NCBI GenBank assembly: GCA_021464525.1
Contig: JADRCO010001059.1
Coordinates: 1 to 23,056 of the forward strand
Source of the DNA: Rhizophagus sp. LPA8_4_AMF
Taxonomy: Eukaryota; Glomeromycota; Glomeromycetes; Glomerales; Glomeraceae
DNA length: 23,056 nucleotides
Direction: 5' to 3'
Both the position numbers and the translations under genes were made by a program. The notes beneath the pieces were generated by a model that worked only from the letters and a program-made list of their open reading frames with translations, was not told the origin of the DNA and made no database searches. Shown one piece after another: positions 9,595-18,983 of this stretch. Each line of letters begins with the position of its first letter. Within the stretch, counting starts at the first letter, position 1.

Positions 9595-10089
9595 ATGACT
9601 AAATTCTTATTACTCACTTTTTTGGTGATTTCAATCTTAATAATAATACCCTCTAATATTTCTTTTGTAATCAAATCTAACACTCGTAATGAATGTTATA
9701 ATAAAGCTAAGAAATCACATCGTAGTACCACAATTAATCTCATTAACAAAAGTGGAACTAAGATCTTTTACACGACTTCTAAACTTAGTGAAGGAATATG
9801 GACAACTGGTTGTGATCCAAGCGCAACCCAAGTTGTACTAGAAGATGGTCAAAGTGTAACTTTTGCTAATCAATCGAAAAGATTTCTCGGTGGTGTTGAA
9901 GGTTTAGTGGCTTACTCGATTGGAAAAAAGACACCTCCGTCAACATTAAGCATCTATTGGAAAAATCCATTATTTGGGAAGAACTCGTATAATGTAAGTA
10001 GTTCGAATCCAAAGTATATATTTACATCCAACATAGTTGATAACAAAGATAGCGCGTTCTATGTGTTTACTATTTATAAAATTTCGTAA
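9595..10089 (+). CDS. secreted aegerolysin-like (crystal protein ET79-type) protein, 164 residues
   Basis: The best-supported gene of the window. Residues 1-24 form a signal peptide (hydrophobic core LLLTFLVISILIII), so the protein is expected to be secreted. The mature part is about 135-140 residues, the usual size of aegerolysins. It shows the pattern of that beta-sandwich family: TTINLINKSG (about 45-54), SEGIWTTGCDPS (65-76), a Val/Phe strand with DGQSVTFANQS (84-94), GGVEGLVAYSIG (99-110) and SIYWKNPLFGKNSYNV (119-134). Only two cysteines (34 and 73) are present, possibly one disulfide. Asn-X-Ser sequons lie at 21, 51, 92 and 133. Aegerolysins bind membrane sphingolipids and some act with a partner pore-forming protein; no partner gene is visible here, so the role is open. 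ATG at 9595 is chosen because it opens the signal peptide and has a good context (AACAATGAC). No intron is seen. An AATAAA at 10269 may be the polyadenylation signal. The family call rests on remembered motif patterns, not a search. Confidence 0.75.
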   Translation: MTKFLLLTFLVISILIIIPSNISFVIKSNTRNECYNKAKKSHRSTTINLINKSGTKIFYTTSKLSEGIWTTGCDPSATQVVLEDGQSVTFANQSKRFLGGVEGLVAYSIGKKTPPSTLSIYWKNPLFGKNSYNVSSSNPKYIFTSNIVDNKDSAFYVFTIYKIS

Positions 10090-10451
10090 AAAAATTGTTT
10101 GAACGCATACGTTCTAGTTATAGTTACTGTTTTATTTACTTTGGATTATAAGTATTTACAGTATTTATCCCGCTTTAGCTTATTATAATAATTATTTGCT
10201 GTATATTACCTTTATTTTTTTATTATTATTATATTTTAGTATTGTTTTTATTTTATCAAAAATTTTAAAATAAAATTTTAATACTTATTTCGATTGTGAA
10301 GCTAATTATTTTATCATGTATAAAATATCCGATTATTATTAATACATTATTTAACAAAAATGAGTTATAAACCGATATATCATTTTCATTTTTCATTTAG
10401 CGAAAAATAAATCATTAATTTGGAAAAAAACAATCTAATAGATAACTACCG
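10090..10451. other. 3' flank of the secreted-protein gene
   Basis: AT-rich with no open frame. It contains the candidate polyadenylation signal AATAAA at 10269-10274 within an A/T-only run. No repeat or mobile-element end is seen before 10452. Confidence 0.5.
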
Positions 10452-10555
10452 TATCAGTACACGGGGTTTTAAATAAGAACTCAATTTTTTAAATTGAATA
10501 GTACCCGTGGGTACAACTGGTCTTAATACAGGGGTACTATTTTTTGGGTACTGTA
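10452..10555. mobile_element. short MITE-like palindromic element
   Basis: CAGTAC (10455-10460) and GTACTG (10548-10553) form a 6-bp perfect inverted end. They are flanked by TAT on both sides, possibly a 2-3 bp target duplication. CAGT ends are usual for Tc1/mariner-like elements. Inside are AATAGTACCC (10497-10506) and its inverted partner GGGTACTATT (10532-10541), plus the palindrome GTACCCGTGGGTAC at 10501-10514, so most of the unit can fold. It has no coding capacity. The short ends make the class uncertain. Confidence 0.4.
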
Positions 10556-11524
10556 TGCAGTGTTAATATGTTATACGCTCTACGGTAATAGTTATTACAA
10601 TAATAAACAATGCACTGCTATATTGTATTTAAATGTGTCAATTAACATTTTTTTACGTGTTACTTTACGTAGGTATTAAAAAAAATTTTATGAAAAAATT
10701 TTTTAATCGTTATAAGTCACAAGATTACTTACTGATCATATTGTGACTTTGGATTACTAATTTTTTAAGAGAATTCATATCTTTTTTGGCTCGGCTATTT
10801 CCACTTCAAATTACTAAATTTTAATTGGAACAAAACAAAAATACTAATAAATTATTTTACTTTGCTTAATTTAGTTAGTTCAACTTTGTGTGAAGTAAAA
10901 TTGTATTCTTGCTGATTACAAAAAAAAAAAAATTATTTTTAATAATAACAATACATTAATACCAAGTACAGTATTATATAAAAACTCTTCTGTATTGTAT
11001 TCTTGATTACCTCAATCAATCTTTTTCATCTTGTTACTATTTAAAAATTCAAAAATTAGCAAAAGTTACAAGTAAAAATATCTCACAAATAATTATGTAA
11101 CAACACCTAGAAATTACATAAGAATCTTAGGACTAACAAATTTCACTTAGGAATTTATTTCACTTTTAATTTATATCATTATTCTTTAAAATCATCGTTA
11201 GGAATCTTAAAGTATTGAATATATAAATAATAATTACGTACAGTATCTTATTTATTTATTAGAAAACTTTATTTTGAAGCGGTATCAGATTTTCTTTTTT
11301 CTGCCGTTCTTAGGTTTATTTTAGTTAATATGAAAGAATCCAAATACTATACCTTTTACCGTGCTTTACCGTATTTCTATAACTAACATTTATGAAGCAA
11401 TAAAATAAATCATGTACGCCATAGAATTTTTTTAACGCTATCTATTTAAAGCATAAAACAGGTTTTTTAAATGCATACTGTATCCAAAAATTCCAATTGA
11501 ATAAAGTTTTCATGTTAATCTTTG

Positions 11525-11542
11525 TATATATATATATATATA
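11525..11542. repeat. (TA)9 microsatellite
   Basis: There are nine TA units here and seven in the equivalent place of the right duplication copy (20825-20838). The two copies therefore differ by slippage as well as by substitutions. Confidence 0.9.
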
Positions 11543-11998
11543 GTATTTCTTTGCTTAATCCTTTTACAAAGAAACAAATAAGTTATTAAATTATTGGTCA
11601 TTTATCTACACTTTCACAAAGAAAGGGGTGCATTTAGAAATTTTATTTTCAATGCTCCTTTTTTATTAAATTTTGTTTGTATAAACTACTCATGTACAAA
11701 TATTTTTGTGGATCTGCAAATACTTATTAACGATTTTTTATTTATGTACTGTACGTTCAACGGCAATGACCGAAATACTATAACTTAATATAACAATGAA
11801 CTGATAAATAGGAGATAATAATGAATTATTGTAACGAATCGGATTGTATATTCATTTTTATACTTCTTTATTGCCTCTATAACTTATTCAGTTAAATTAA
11901 TTTACAGTAACTATTTAATTAAAGCTAAAAATAAGCTTATACTGTCAGATCCATATATTATAATATTTTTTTTATCAAGTTGACATCAGTTGACATGG

Positions 11999-12007
11999 AC
12001 ATGACAT
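11999..12007 (+). repeat. target-site duplication, left (ACATGACAT)
   Basis: These are nine bases directly before the left terminal inverted repeat. The same nine follow the right one at 12689-12697, and they occur once at the uninterrupted site in the other duplication copy (21315-21323). Confidence 0.95.
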
Positions 12008-12688
12008 TGGGGTGTTCGATATACTATGTTTATCAAAACAGTATAAGTAAATTATTATTGAAGATTTTCGTGTAACATTTATTATTTATTAATAGTGTAT
12101 TTAATTAATACTTATCATAAATATTTGAAAACTACGTATTAGTTGATTCAAAGTTTATTTTAAGTTTATTTAGATGAAAGCGATGATTTGGGTTATGCTG
12201 ATCATTTTTCGATATACAGTACAGTAAATTATCAAACCAATATTTCAAAACGCATCTCCTCATTCAATTTTAATTGTAAAGGTTTCTAACTTCTTCTATA
12301 TGAGTAACTGAACCTATTCTTTATGAAAATGTTGAGAAAATTGTAATAAATTGGGTTGTTAGTATGCAATCATCTTATAAAGATTTTATTAATGACTATT
12401 TGTTATAAAATTTTTCAAAAAAATTGAAAAACGAGCTTTTTAAAGACATAGAATGAAAAAACGCATCATTATGTTAAAGTTTGGGATGAATTAATCTAAT
12501 TTGATAATATTTACAAATAAAGATAAACAATAAAAGTGAAGCGTATAGAGTTTAAAGTTGGCATCTTTAAAGTAGGCAAATGCTAAGCGAATCTTGAGAA
12601 AATGCTATTTATTATTTGTGTAACTAAAAAATCTGATTATATAGACTTTAATACTAAATTTGATAAACATAGTATATCGAACACCCCA
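12008..12688. mobile_element. 681-bp non-autonomous DNA transposon with 30-bp perfect inverted ends
   Basis: The first 30 bases (12008-12037, starting TGGGGTGTTCGATATACTAT) are the exact reverse complement of the last 30 (12659-12688). The element is bordered by the 9-bp duplication ACATGACAT. The right copy of the large repeat lacks the element and shows the single target, so the ends are exact. A 9-bp target duplication with perfect ends fits Mutator-like (MULE) elements, or possibly Merlin. The interior has no open frame of meaningful length, so it would need a transposase from elsewhere. The identical ends and the missing copy at the paralogous site suggest a fairly recent insertion. The superfamily is inferred. 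Confidence 0.92.
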
Positions 12689-12697
12689 ACATGACAT
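12689..12697 (+). repeat. target-site duplication, right (ACATGACAT)
   Basis: This is an exact copy of the nine bases at 11999-12007. It follows directly after the right terminal inverted repeat and is continuous with sequence shared by the other duplication copy. Confidence 0.95.
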
Positions 12698-13438
12698 GTT
12701 CATTGATTATATGTTATACTTGTTCTAATGAAAATTATGCAATACGTGAATAAAATAGAATTCATATTACCATTTATAGTGCTTATTGATGTAAAATCTA
12801 TACAATCTCTTTTTTTTTTGATTTTTTTTTTAAAAAAAATATGCGAAAAATTCAAGAACGATATTCCGATGTGCAAAAATTATGATACTGCAACTTTGAC
12901 TAATTCTAATAATGGAAGGTCATAAAATTTTATATAATTCTTTTGAAATATCTGTCGAAATTTTGACCCTACTTAGGTCTCAATTAACAAATCAAATTAA
13001 TTATGAACAACTATAGCTATAGCATGGTGAATAACGTCGTAATGTCGTAATTTCGAAAGAAAAGTCTGGTGGAAGTGATGGATTCACACGCACGGATTTA
13101 ATAGATTGGATTCTATCAGTTCGACTATTATACAAGTAATGAAACCTAGTAAGTTTATTAGCATTTGTATTTTTTCTTCAGGTGTAGTCTATTTGGCACG
13201 TGATTCATGTGATGAATAATGCAATTATTAGGACCAGAATCTGATATAATTTTTTTTTCTTAAACTAAGTCCGGTAAAAAGTTATACAGCAGATGATGTA
13301 TCATTACATAATTGGAATTTATACTCATATCTTAAAGAGTTTATGTTGAAGAAATAGTGTGGATATGTTTACGGTCAGTATTTGCAAGCCTTTGTTTGTC
13401 ATTCATAATAGACATAATACATAGAGATAGTATATTAA

Positions 13439-13701
13439 CTAGGAAAACGGAAACCGTTAAAGTCTGTCGCGCTTTATTAAAAAAAATTGATTAAAAAATA
13501 CGTAACACCAAATAAAATAAGCAGTGTTACAAAATCATCAGTGTTACAATAAAAAGGAGTTATAATCAAAAAAGGAACAAACAGGGGTAATTAGTGAGGT
13601 GACGTCAGCGGATGGACGGAAGGAAAATTTCATGGGTTAATCCAAAATCATTAATTCGTTATAAGTGCTCTACAATAGAAAGTCCTTCACTTCGCTCGGA
13701 C
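13439..13701 (-). mobile_element. 263-bp insertion absent from the other copy, Helitron-like ends
   Basis: The right duplication copy reads straight through TATATTAATTAAAACG (junction about 22070), while the left copy has 263 extra bases. There are no terminal inverted repeats and no target duplication beyond two bases. Read on the minus strand the segment starts GTCCGAGCGAAGTG and ends CCTAG. The hairpin AACGG-TTT-CCGTT (13446-13458) sits seven bases before that end. A 3' CTAG end with a nearby hairpin and no target duplication is the pattern of Helitrons (CTRR end), and Helentrons insert between T residues. The 5' end is not a clean TC next to A, so this is only a candidate. CAGTGTTACAA occurs twice inside. 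A deletion in the other copy is the alternative. Confidence 0.5.
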
Positions 13702-14118
13702 AATTAAAACGAAAAGTCGGATGTCAAAATTACGGATCCTGGATTACGTGCATGGACTTATTTACAACTAATATCATCGACCTTTAATAAAAATTTTACC
13801 AACTAAAGCAATCGATGGATATTATCAACTCAGCTGATAAACCTCACGATAAAGCAAGTTAATCTATTTTAGATTATGATCGAGTACTGTGAGTAAAGTT
13901 CTACATGTTTTCTCTTAATTCAACAAACGTTTCGCATCTGATCGCTGTCCTAGTTGTTGAACCTATTTGGCTACTGCTGAATAAATTAAATTTGTAAATT
14001 TGAAAAATAATTAATTATTTTAAAACAATTATTTTTATTTGTCTCGCATTTGCATTTTAGCACTAGCAGCAATTTCATTTATTAATATCAGATCTATACA
14101 AATTTCTGAAGAAGAGAC

Positions 14119-14612
14119 CCGGCCCTATAAAAAATTTTATCCATTATTTCTATAAAAACTCCGTAAATATGAGCCTTTCACGGATCCATTCACGGAAAAT
14201 GAAAATAATTCGATAAATTCCGTGATATAGGGTTATTAATTCAGCCTTTTACAGAAAAAAAATGGAATATAAAAAACGGATTGACTTTTTTTACAGGGTT
14301 GACTATAATAAAAATTAAAAGGTGAAAATCTAGATTATTTAGAAAAGAAGATTTATAGATCATTATTTCAAAAAATAATTTTCAATCGTATATTCCTACT
14401 AGATTAACGAGCAACGTCAATAGTGGATCATTTTTTTCTAGAAAAACTGATGAAACCTTTCAGGAATTTTTATTTAGTAAAGAACTTCTTGGATTAAGTT
14501 ATTACAAATTATTATTGTAACATCATATTAATAAAGATTCGAGGTGCAGGACGACAAACTTGAGAGGTGTAATTTATTTTAGTTCTCAAATGATGGCGCA
14601 AATATAACCATA
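14119..14612. other. AT-rich stretch after the left duplication copy
   Basis: No gene supported. CCGGCCCTATAA directly after the duplication boundary and CGTGATATAGGG at about 14220 form a weak CCCTATA/TATAGGG inverted pair. CACGGATCC and CACGGAAAA lie close together. Nothing here justifies a named element. Confidence 0.45.
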
Positions 14613-14735
14613 TAGTTCCGAAAATAAGCACCTTTTATGCACGCAATGCCAGCCAAGTTCGTCATCATGTAGGACAAAAAATTCCATAATTCTGGTAAGG
14701 GTGCTTATTTTCAGTGGGGCTTAATTTCGGAACGA
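14613..14735. mobile_element. 123-bp MITE-like element, TA-flanked
   Basis: The left end TAGTTCCGAAAATAAGCACC and the right end (reverse complement TCGTTCCGAAATTAAGCCCC) match at 16 of 20 positions. Both are bordered by TA (14611-14612 and 14736-14737), the Tc1/mariner target duplication. The right arm also contains GGGTGCTTATTTTC (about 14699-14712), a near-perfect inverse of GAAAATAAGCACC in the left arm, so most of it folds on itself. It has no coding capacity. Confidence 0.6.
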
Positions 14736-14737
14736 TA

Positions 14738-15643
14738 CGGTAATCAAAAGTATAATTAGATAACATCTTAATGTTAAAACACGTTGTTTATTTGCAAGGT
14801 TACACCTAAAAATAAAAGTATAAATTCATCTTTTTTGTGTTAATGCAGAAAGTATGCTTATTGTTTTAGAAAAACTTTTCTTCCTGTTAGGTTAAATATA
14901 TTTTAGCTGTTAAAATTATATTTGTCTATACTTATATAAATTCCAAAAAAAGTTTGGCGAACTTCTTGTATAGTATGTGAAAAAATAATAAATAATGATG
15001 ATGGATAGGAAAGGCATGATGTCTAACCATCACCGTTCGTGACTATCGCGTTCAGCGTTTACCTCAAACTGATCTCTATTTGTCACACTCCTTTAGACAT
15101 TATCTGTATTACCTACTGTACCATAAACAGTGGTGTGATAAGATTTACTGTATTTATTTTATTTGTTTTTATGTAAAGAGTGGTGTGATAAGATGATCCC
15201 ATTACATACTAATTCCAGATTGTCAGGTCACAGGAACATGCCACTATCTAAATATGTGGTCTGATAATGATATAATATTTACATATACTAATTCAAACTA
15301 CATTGTTATTATCCGATATATCCGATATATAGACTATAAAAATTTCAGGTATGATAAAAAAGAATATCGATGAAGTAGAATATTTCCAATTTTATATATG
15401 CTGTATATGAGAATTTTTAAACCTAATTGCAATATGTCTATCATATTGTGCATATAACGATGACTCCACCATCTTTCTTCTCTCTCCCTCTTCTTTCCTC
15501 TTCCTCTTTCGCTTCCTCCCTTTCCACCTCTCCCTTACTTTCTTCATTAGTACTTCCTTCCCTTCTTATCTCCTTTCCCTTCCCTTTATCTCGTTCACAT
15601 TCATTTTATTATACGCTTCCTTATAAACAAAAATAATTTCCAG
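14738..15643. other. stretch without genes; direct repeat and pyrimidine tract
   Basis: No gene supported. It contains a 16-bp exact direct repeat AGTGGTGTGATAAGAT at 15129-15144 and 15179-15194 (50-bp period), a CCGATATAT doublet near 15315, and the long pyrimidine tract. The region ends with the acceptor-like TTTCCAG before the kinase exon relic. Confidence 0.5.
15471..15592 (+). repeat. polypyrimidine (C/T) tract, about 120 bp
   Basis: Almost uninterrupted C and T with only a handful of purines. This is a marked strand asymmetry compared with everything around it. The open frame across it (15427-15636) is a serine/leucine/proline low-complexity translation and is not a gene. Such tracts can adopt triplex structures or lie next to splice acceptors; the next AG in good context is at 15642-15643. 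Confidence 0.85.
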
Positions 15644-15720
15644 TATATTCAGCAACATGGAAAGATGGACCATTACTTTATTACGATAAGGAATGGATAA
15701 GAGAATCAAATAAAAAAGTA
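15644..15720 (+). pseudogene. protein kinase N-lobe exon relic
   Basis: The sequence TTTCCAG is followed by a frame reading YSATWKDGPLLYYDKEW then IRESNKKV. This matches the segment just after the glycine-rich loop of Rhizophagus-type kinases, normally followed by the ATP-lysine strand. Here the frame runs into unrelated sequence and a stop at 15775-15777, so the conserved lysine strand is missing. The upstream glycine loop would be in a preceding exon, which I do not find. This is a single stranded exon, probably a fragment left by rearrangement. It is on the plus strand, unlike the kinase pseudogene at 4572-5340, and covers a different part of the domain. Confidence 0.65.
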
Positions 15721-15777
15721 TGTTTTTGGGTTACTTTTGCTGGAGCATCATGTTGCTATGCACGGGTGGGAACATAG

Positions 15778-16399
15778 CAGGCTTACTTGACTACTCTAAT
15801 TATAGTGTTTCCGGAGGATTGTAACCGATTATTCTCTAAAATGGACTCATCCCGCCTTGCGATTGAAAATATTCATTATAGCCACATCATCTAACTCTTT
15901 ACCTAGCGAACATCACTTTAACCTATATAGGTCTTTTCATAGAACAGGATATAATCATCCTAGGAACAGTCAAACGATGAAACGTATTCATGAAAATGTT
16001 CCAAAGTGAACTTTAAAGGAAAAAAATCAAAAAGTTCGGTAAGGGTGTAGGGATAATAGAAAGATCGGTAAAGGTGTTGGGATATTAATTTTAACATTTA
16101 TGCAATCAAAGGCAGCAGTATCTTTTCATTAGTTTTTGCAATAAATTAAACAAAAAACTTGCGGAAATTAAAAACGCCAATATGGAGGATTATTGTTATC
16201 ATTTGATTGAAAACTTGGCCAAATGTTTGGGAACCTATTAGTCTTCTCATACCTTAAATCTCCGCATTAAGACAACGAATACATATAAATGATTTATTGA
16301 ACATTTGCAAATAATTATATACGATATCTCAGTTTTTATGGAGACTCAAGCGAAGAATAGATGTATCCAGGTCGGCGGTTTGGATCAAGTTTAAAATGA
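15778..16399. other. stretch without a supported gene; short tandem
   Basis: The motif TCGGTAAGGGTGTAGGGATA recurs as TCGGTAAAGGTGTTGGGATA with a period of about 30 bp (16036-16090). Otherwise no repeat, RNA gene or convincing frame. Confidence 0.45.
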
Positions 16400-16612
16400 A
16401 TGGAGACTCATTTTATATTGCATGATCTATCTACCAATCCGCGACTATTCCAAGATATAGAATACCTTAGTAACTACGCTGCTAGAAGATCGCAACGCAT
16501 GTTCTTAAAGACGGAGCCTACCTCTCCTTATGAGAAACTGAATATCGATTCATTTCTGATTAATTATGGTAAAATTGTTAATATAAATGAAGATAGCATA
16601 TTAATTTTATAG
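16400..16612 (+). pseudogene. short open frame, 70 codons, unknown
   Basis: An open frame from an ATG preceded by an in-frame stop. It is somewhat richer in GC than its surroundings and has protein-like text (LSNYAARRSQRMFLKTEP, then a hydrophobic/acidic tail). No domain recognised. Together with the broken frames at 16928-17234 on the same strand it may be part of one decayed gene, with the 300 bp between them lost to mutation. It could also be a chance frame. Confidence 0.3.
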
Positions 16613-16927
16613 TTTTTGCGTTATACCGATCGTGATCACGTCATTATCAGCAACAGTACTCAATAGTATCACGGGATATCGAGAAATGATTGTTCTGTTA
16701 GTTTTGAACCAGCCACTTTTAATCATTATAAGTGGTGATATTTTTACAATAACCATGATCTTATAAATCTTACTAAGTAAAAATATTGAAGATGAATTTT
16801 CAACTATTTTCTTAAATCTCGAATGGAGTGACACGCACGTACTATATAGAATTTCACACAAATAAATGGCATGACATTATTTATAATAACTTTACATAAT
16901 TATTATAGAGTATTTAATTATAACTGA

Positions 16928-17234
16928 TCATGCATTTTTTTATTTGTTATACAACTTTACCTAAAGGCCAAAGAAGGTTTAAACAAGCCTAATTGCTGGG
17001 GCTACTATATCGGTCAAGGAAGAAAGATTGTGATCGACAAAAATTAATCAAATGCAAATTCGATTGCGGATTTGTCGGATTTGTTCAAGCAATATGTTGT
17101 GGAGACAGCGTCTAATAAACAAATAATTATATACCGTTCAGGAACTGATTTTTGAACATTTAATATCAATTCCTTGTAATGCATCTTTATATCAACGCTG
17201 GTTCACAACCGATATGAAATCTTGGATAAGATAG
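16928..17234 (+). pseudogene. decayed coding region, unknown protein
   Basis: A plus-strand frame is open from 16928, has one TAA (17045-17047), and is open again to a TGA at 17153. A second frame overlaps and stays open to the TAG at 17232-17234. Blocks: GLNKPNCWGYYIGQGRKI, then LSDLFKQYVVETASNKQIII ending YRSG, then (after a frameshift) LISIPCNASLYQRWFTTDMK. The second block faintly recalls the region around IIxYRDG in Piwi domains, but the match is too short to name it. The long readable blocks and the relatively complex residue mix argue for a former gene. Confidence 0.35.
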
Positions 17235-18983
17235 CTTAATATAAGCAAGATATTCAGTTATATCAATATATCTAAATAAACATAGCAATAAGCATAATCG
17301 GTTTGTATGATTATTTAGAATAACTAAGGTCAGTAATTGAAATTTGTAAGTTATTGGATTTTTTGAGTTTAAAACAAATTTATTAATAAAAATAATGTTA
17401 ATTACACATTCTTAGTTTGGAAATCGATTAGGGACTAATAAACAATACGAACAAAAAATAATATCTAAAAAATCATTTAGAATAATGGATTTCGTGTAAG
17501 AAATAGAATGAATTTAAAGGTAGGAGAGAATGTAAGAATTATACAATTAATAGCCTCTTCCAGCCATTGATTTACTAATTATTTTAAATTTGTGAATAGT
17601 CATTAAGCGTGAGTAATCTAATATTCTTTCTGTTACACATCCTTACTTCGGGATTCCTTATCCAGATTTTACCTTGAACCTTCTATATAATTCATTTCGT
17701 TTGTTGATATCTCTCAAAATCAATACACTCAAGATATTCCATAATAAATTCATCTATTATAGAATTTTTACCAGTCTAACTTTGGAAATATTTCTTTGCG
17801 AAATTGCAGTATCGCAATTTATGCACCATGCTGCCACAATTTGATGTCACAATTTTAGATACCTGGAACGAAAAGGATATTTTGCCGTAAATTTTACTGT
17901 GGTGATATCGTATAGTTGCCATTATTTCCATACTTCGGCAGATTCTATCTTTTGGGGTTGTAGAATATAGCACTAATTAGCGTAAGTTGTAAGGTTGAAT
18001 TGAGTGATAACGGTGTTTATTGGAGGAAATTGTTTGTACGCTTGTATTATGTTATTAAGAAATTATACAAGAATACATGGTAGTGCCATGGAATCGTAGT
18101 TAAAGTTCGTAATTTGAATTACGTGCTATTGTGACTATGGTCATGTAATCTTTTGAGATAGAGAAAGTGTGTAACGATTTTTTTTTTTGAAAAGAAAGAA
18201 TTTAGGAAAGAGAAGAGCAACGTGCTAGCTGATAATATTCATGTAAAATTATAGTATTAATCAAATTTTGTAACTGACATTCAAGTGAGAAAGCGAGAGA
18301 GAGAGAATGTTTTTAGGCAATGAGTCTCGCAATGTTATCAGACAAGGAACTGTGGTAGAATGATACAAAACTTGCAATACTACAATTTCAAGAGAAAATT
18401 TCCGTAATTGGACCAGCGGAAATTCTATAATAGATGAATGAGTGTAATGGATTGATCAGATAGAGAATGATAAATTTATTTTGTTATATCCAAGACTGAA
18501 GAAAAAATTTTTACATACGGATATAAATATAAGTAGAGGGACTGATTTACATAAAGAAAAAAAAACCGGAAGTAAATCAACAGGTTATGGTATACATTAG
18601 TATTCATTTCAAAAACTATTTAAGGGGGAGACGATCATTTCATACAAGCATAGTATTTTTTGAGGGTAAATAATTTACCGTTATACTTAGAGAACTGGTT
18701 AAATTTCTATTTCTTCTATTCGATTGGCTCAACATCATATTTTTTATTCAAGGAACTGGTCCTATTAAAACCATTATGCTCATAAATGGACTAAATCGGA
18801 TTAATTGTAATAGGATTTACATGAGGGCTAAAAATCATACATATTATTAAATAAATAATCTAGAATCTAGATTTCTCGGTCTAATTATAGATGAACTTCT
18901 TTCGTTAATGATTTATGTTGGATTAATTCTGATTGTGAGAGAAATTACATAATTATTACATAACACCTTAGCGTTAACATTAA
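17235..18983. other. stretch without a supported gene
   Basis: About 1.7 kb with no convincing gene. The minus strand between 17540 and 17990 gives short protein-like blocks in shifting frames (for example IDEFIMEYLECIDFERYQQ and QWLEEAIN), which may be traces of a decayed protein but are too broken to define. A (GA)n-like patch lies near 18293 (GCGAGAGAGAGAGAAT). No element ends seen. Confidence 0.45.

Larger units (their letters stand above)
11034..14118 (+). repeat. large direct duplication, left copy
   Basis: This segment matches 20320-22471 in the same orientation, roughly 95% identical by eye, beginning at TTACTATTTAAAAATT and ending at CTGAAGAAGAGAC. The copies differ by scattered substitutions and small indels. 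Two large insertions are present only here (12008-12688 and 13439-13701). No inverted or direct ends mark it as a classical transposon, so a segmental duplication or an unclassified repeat family both fit. Part of the best-conserved stretch (13181-13380) contains an open frame SPVKSYTADDVSLHNWNLY followed by SYLKEF, which may be a coding relic. Confidence 0.95.

Noticed and set aside
9498-9683. 61-codon minus-strand frame
   Set aside because: It overlaps the promoter and signal-peptide region of the well-supported plus-strand gene; an antisense shadow.
9985-10000. GTTCGAATCC, resembling a tRNA B box
   Set aside because: It lies inside the secreted-protein coding sequence, with no A box or cloverleaf around it.
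11594-11788. 64-codon plus-strand frame in the left duplication copy
   Set aside because: The equivalent in the right copy is disrupted by indels, so the frame is not conserved between copies. The frame at 12728-12925 fails the same test.
15427-15636. 69-codon Ser/Leu/Pro-rich frame
   Set aside because: A translation of the C/T tract; a low-complexity artefact.
16607-16861. 84-codon minus-strand frame
   Set aside because: No recognisable feature, and it lies opposite a region whose plus-strand frames look more protein-like.
17776-17973. 65-codon minus-strand frame
   Set aside because: It is not distinguishable from chance. Neighbouring frames on the same strand give faint protein-like text, but no coherent gene could be built.
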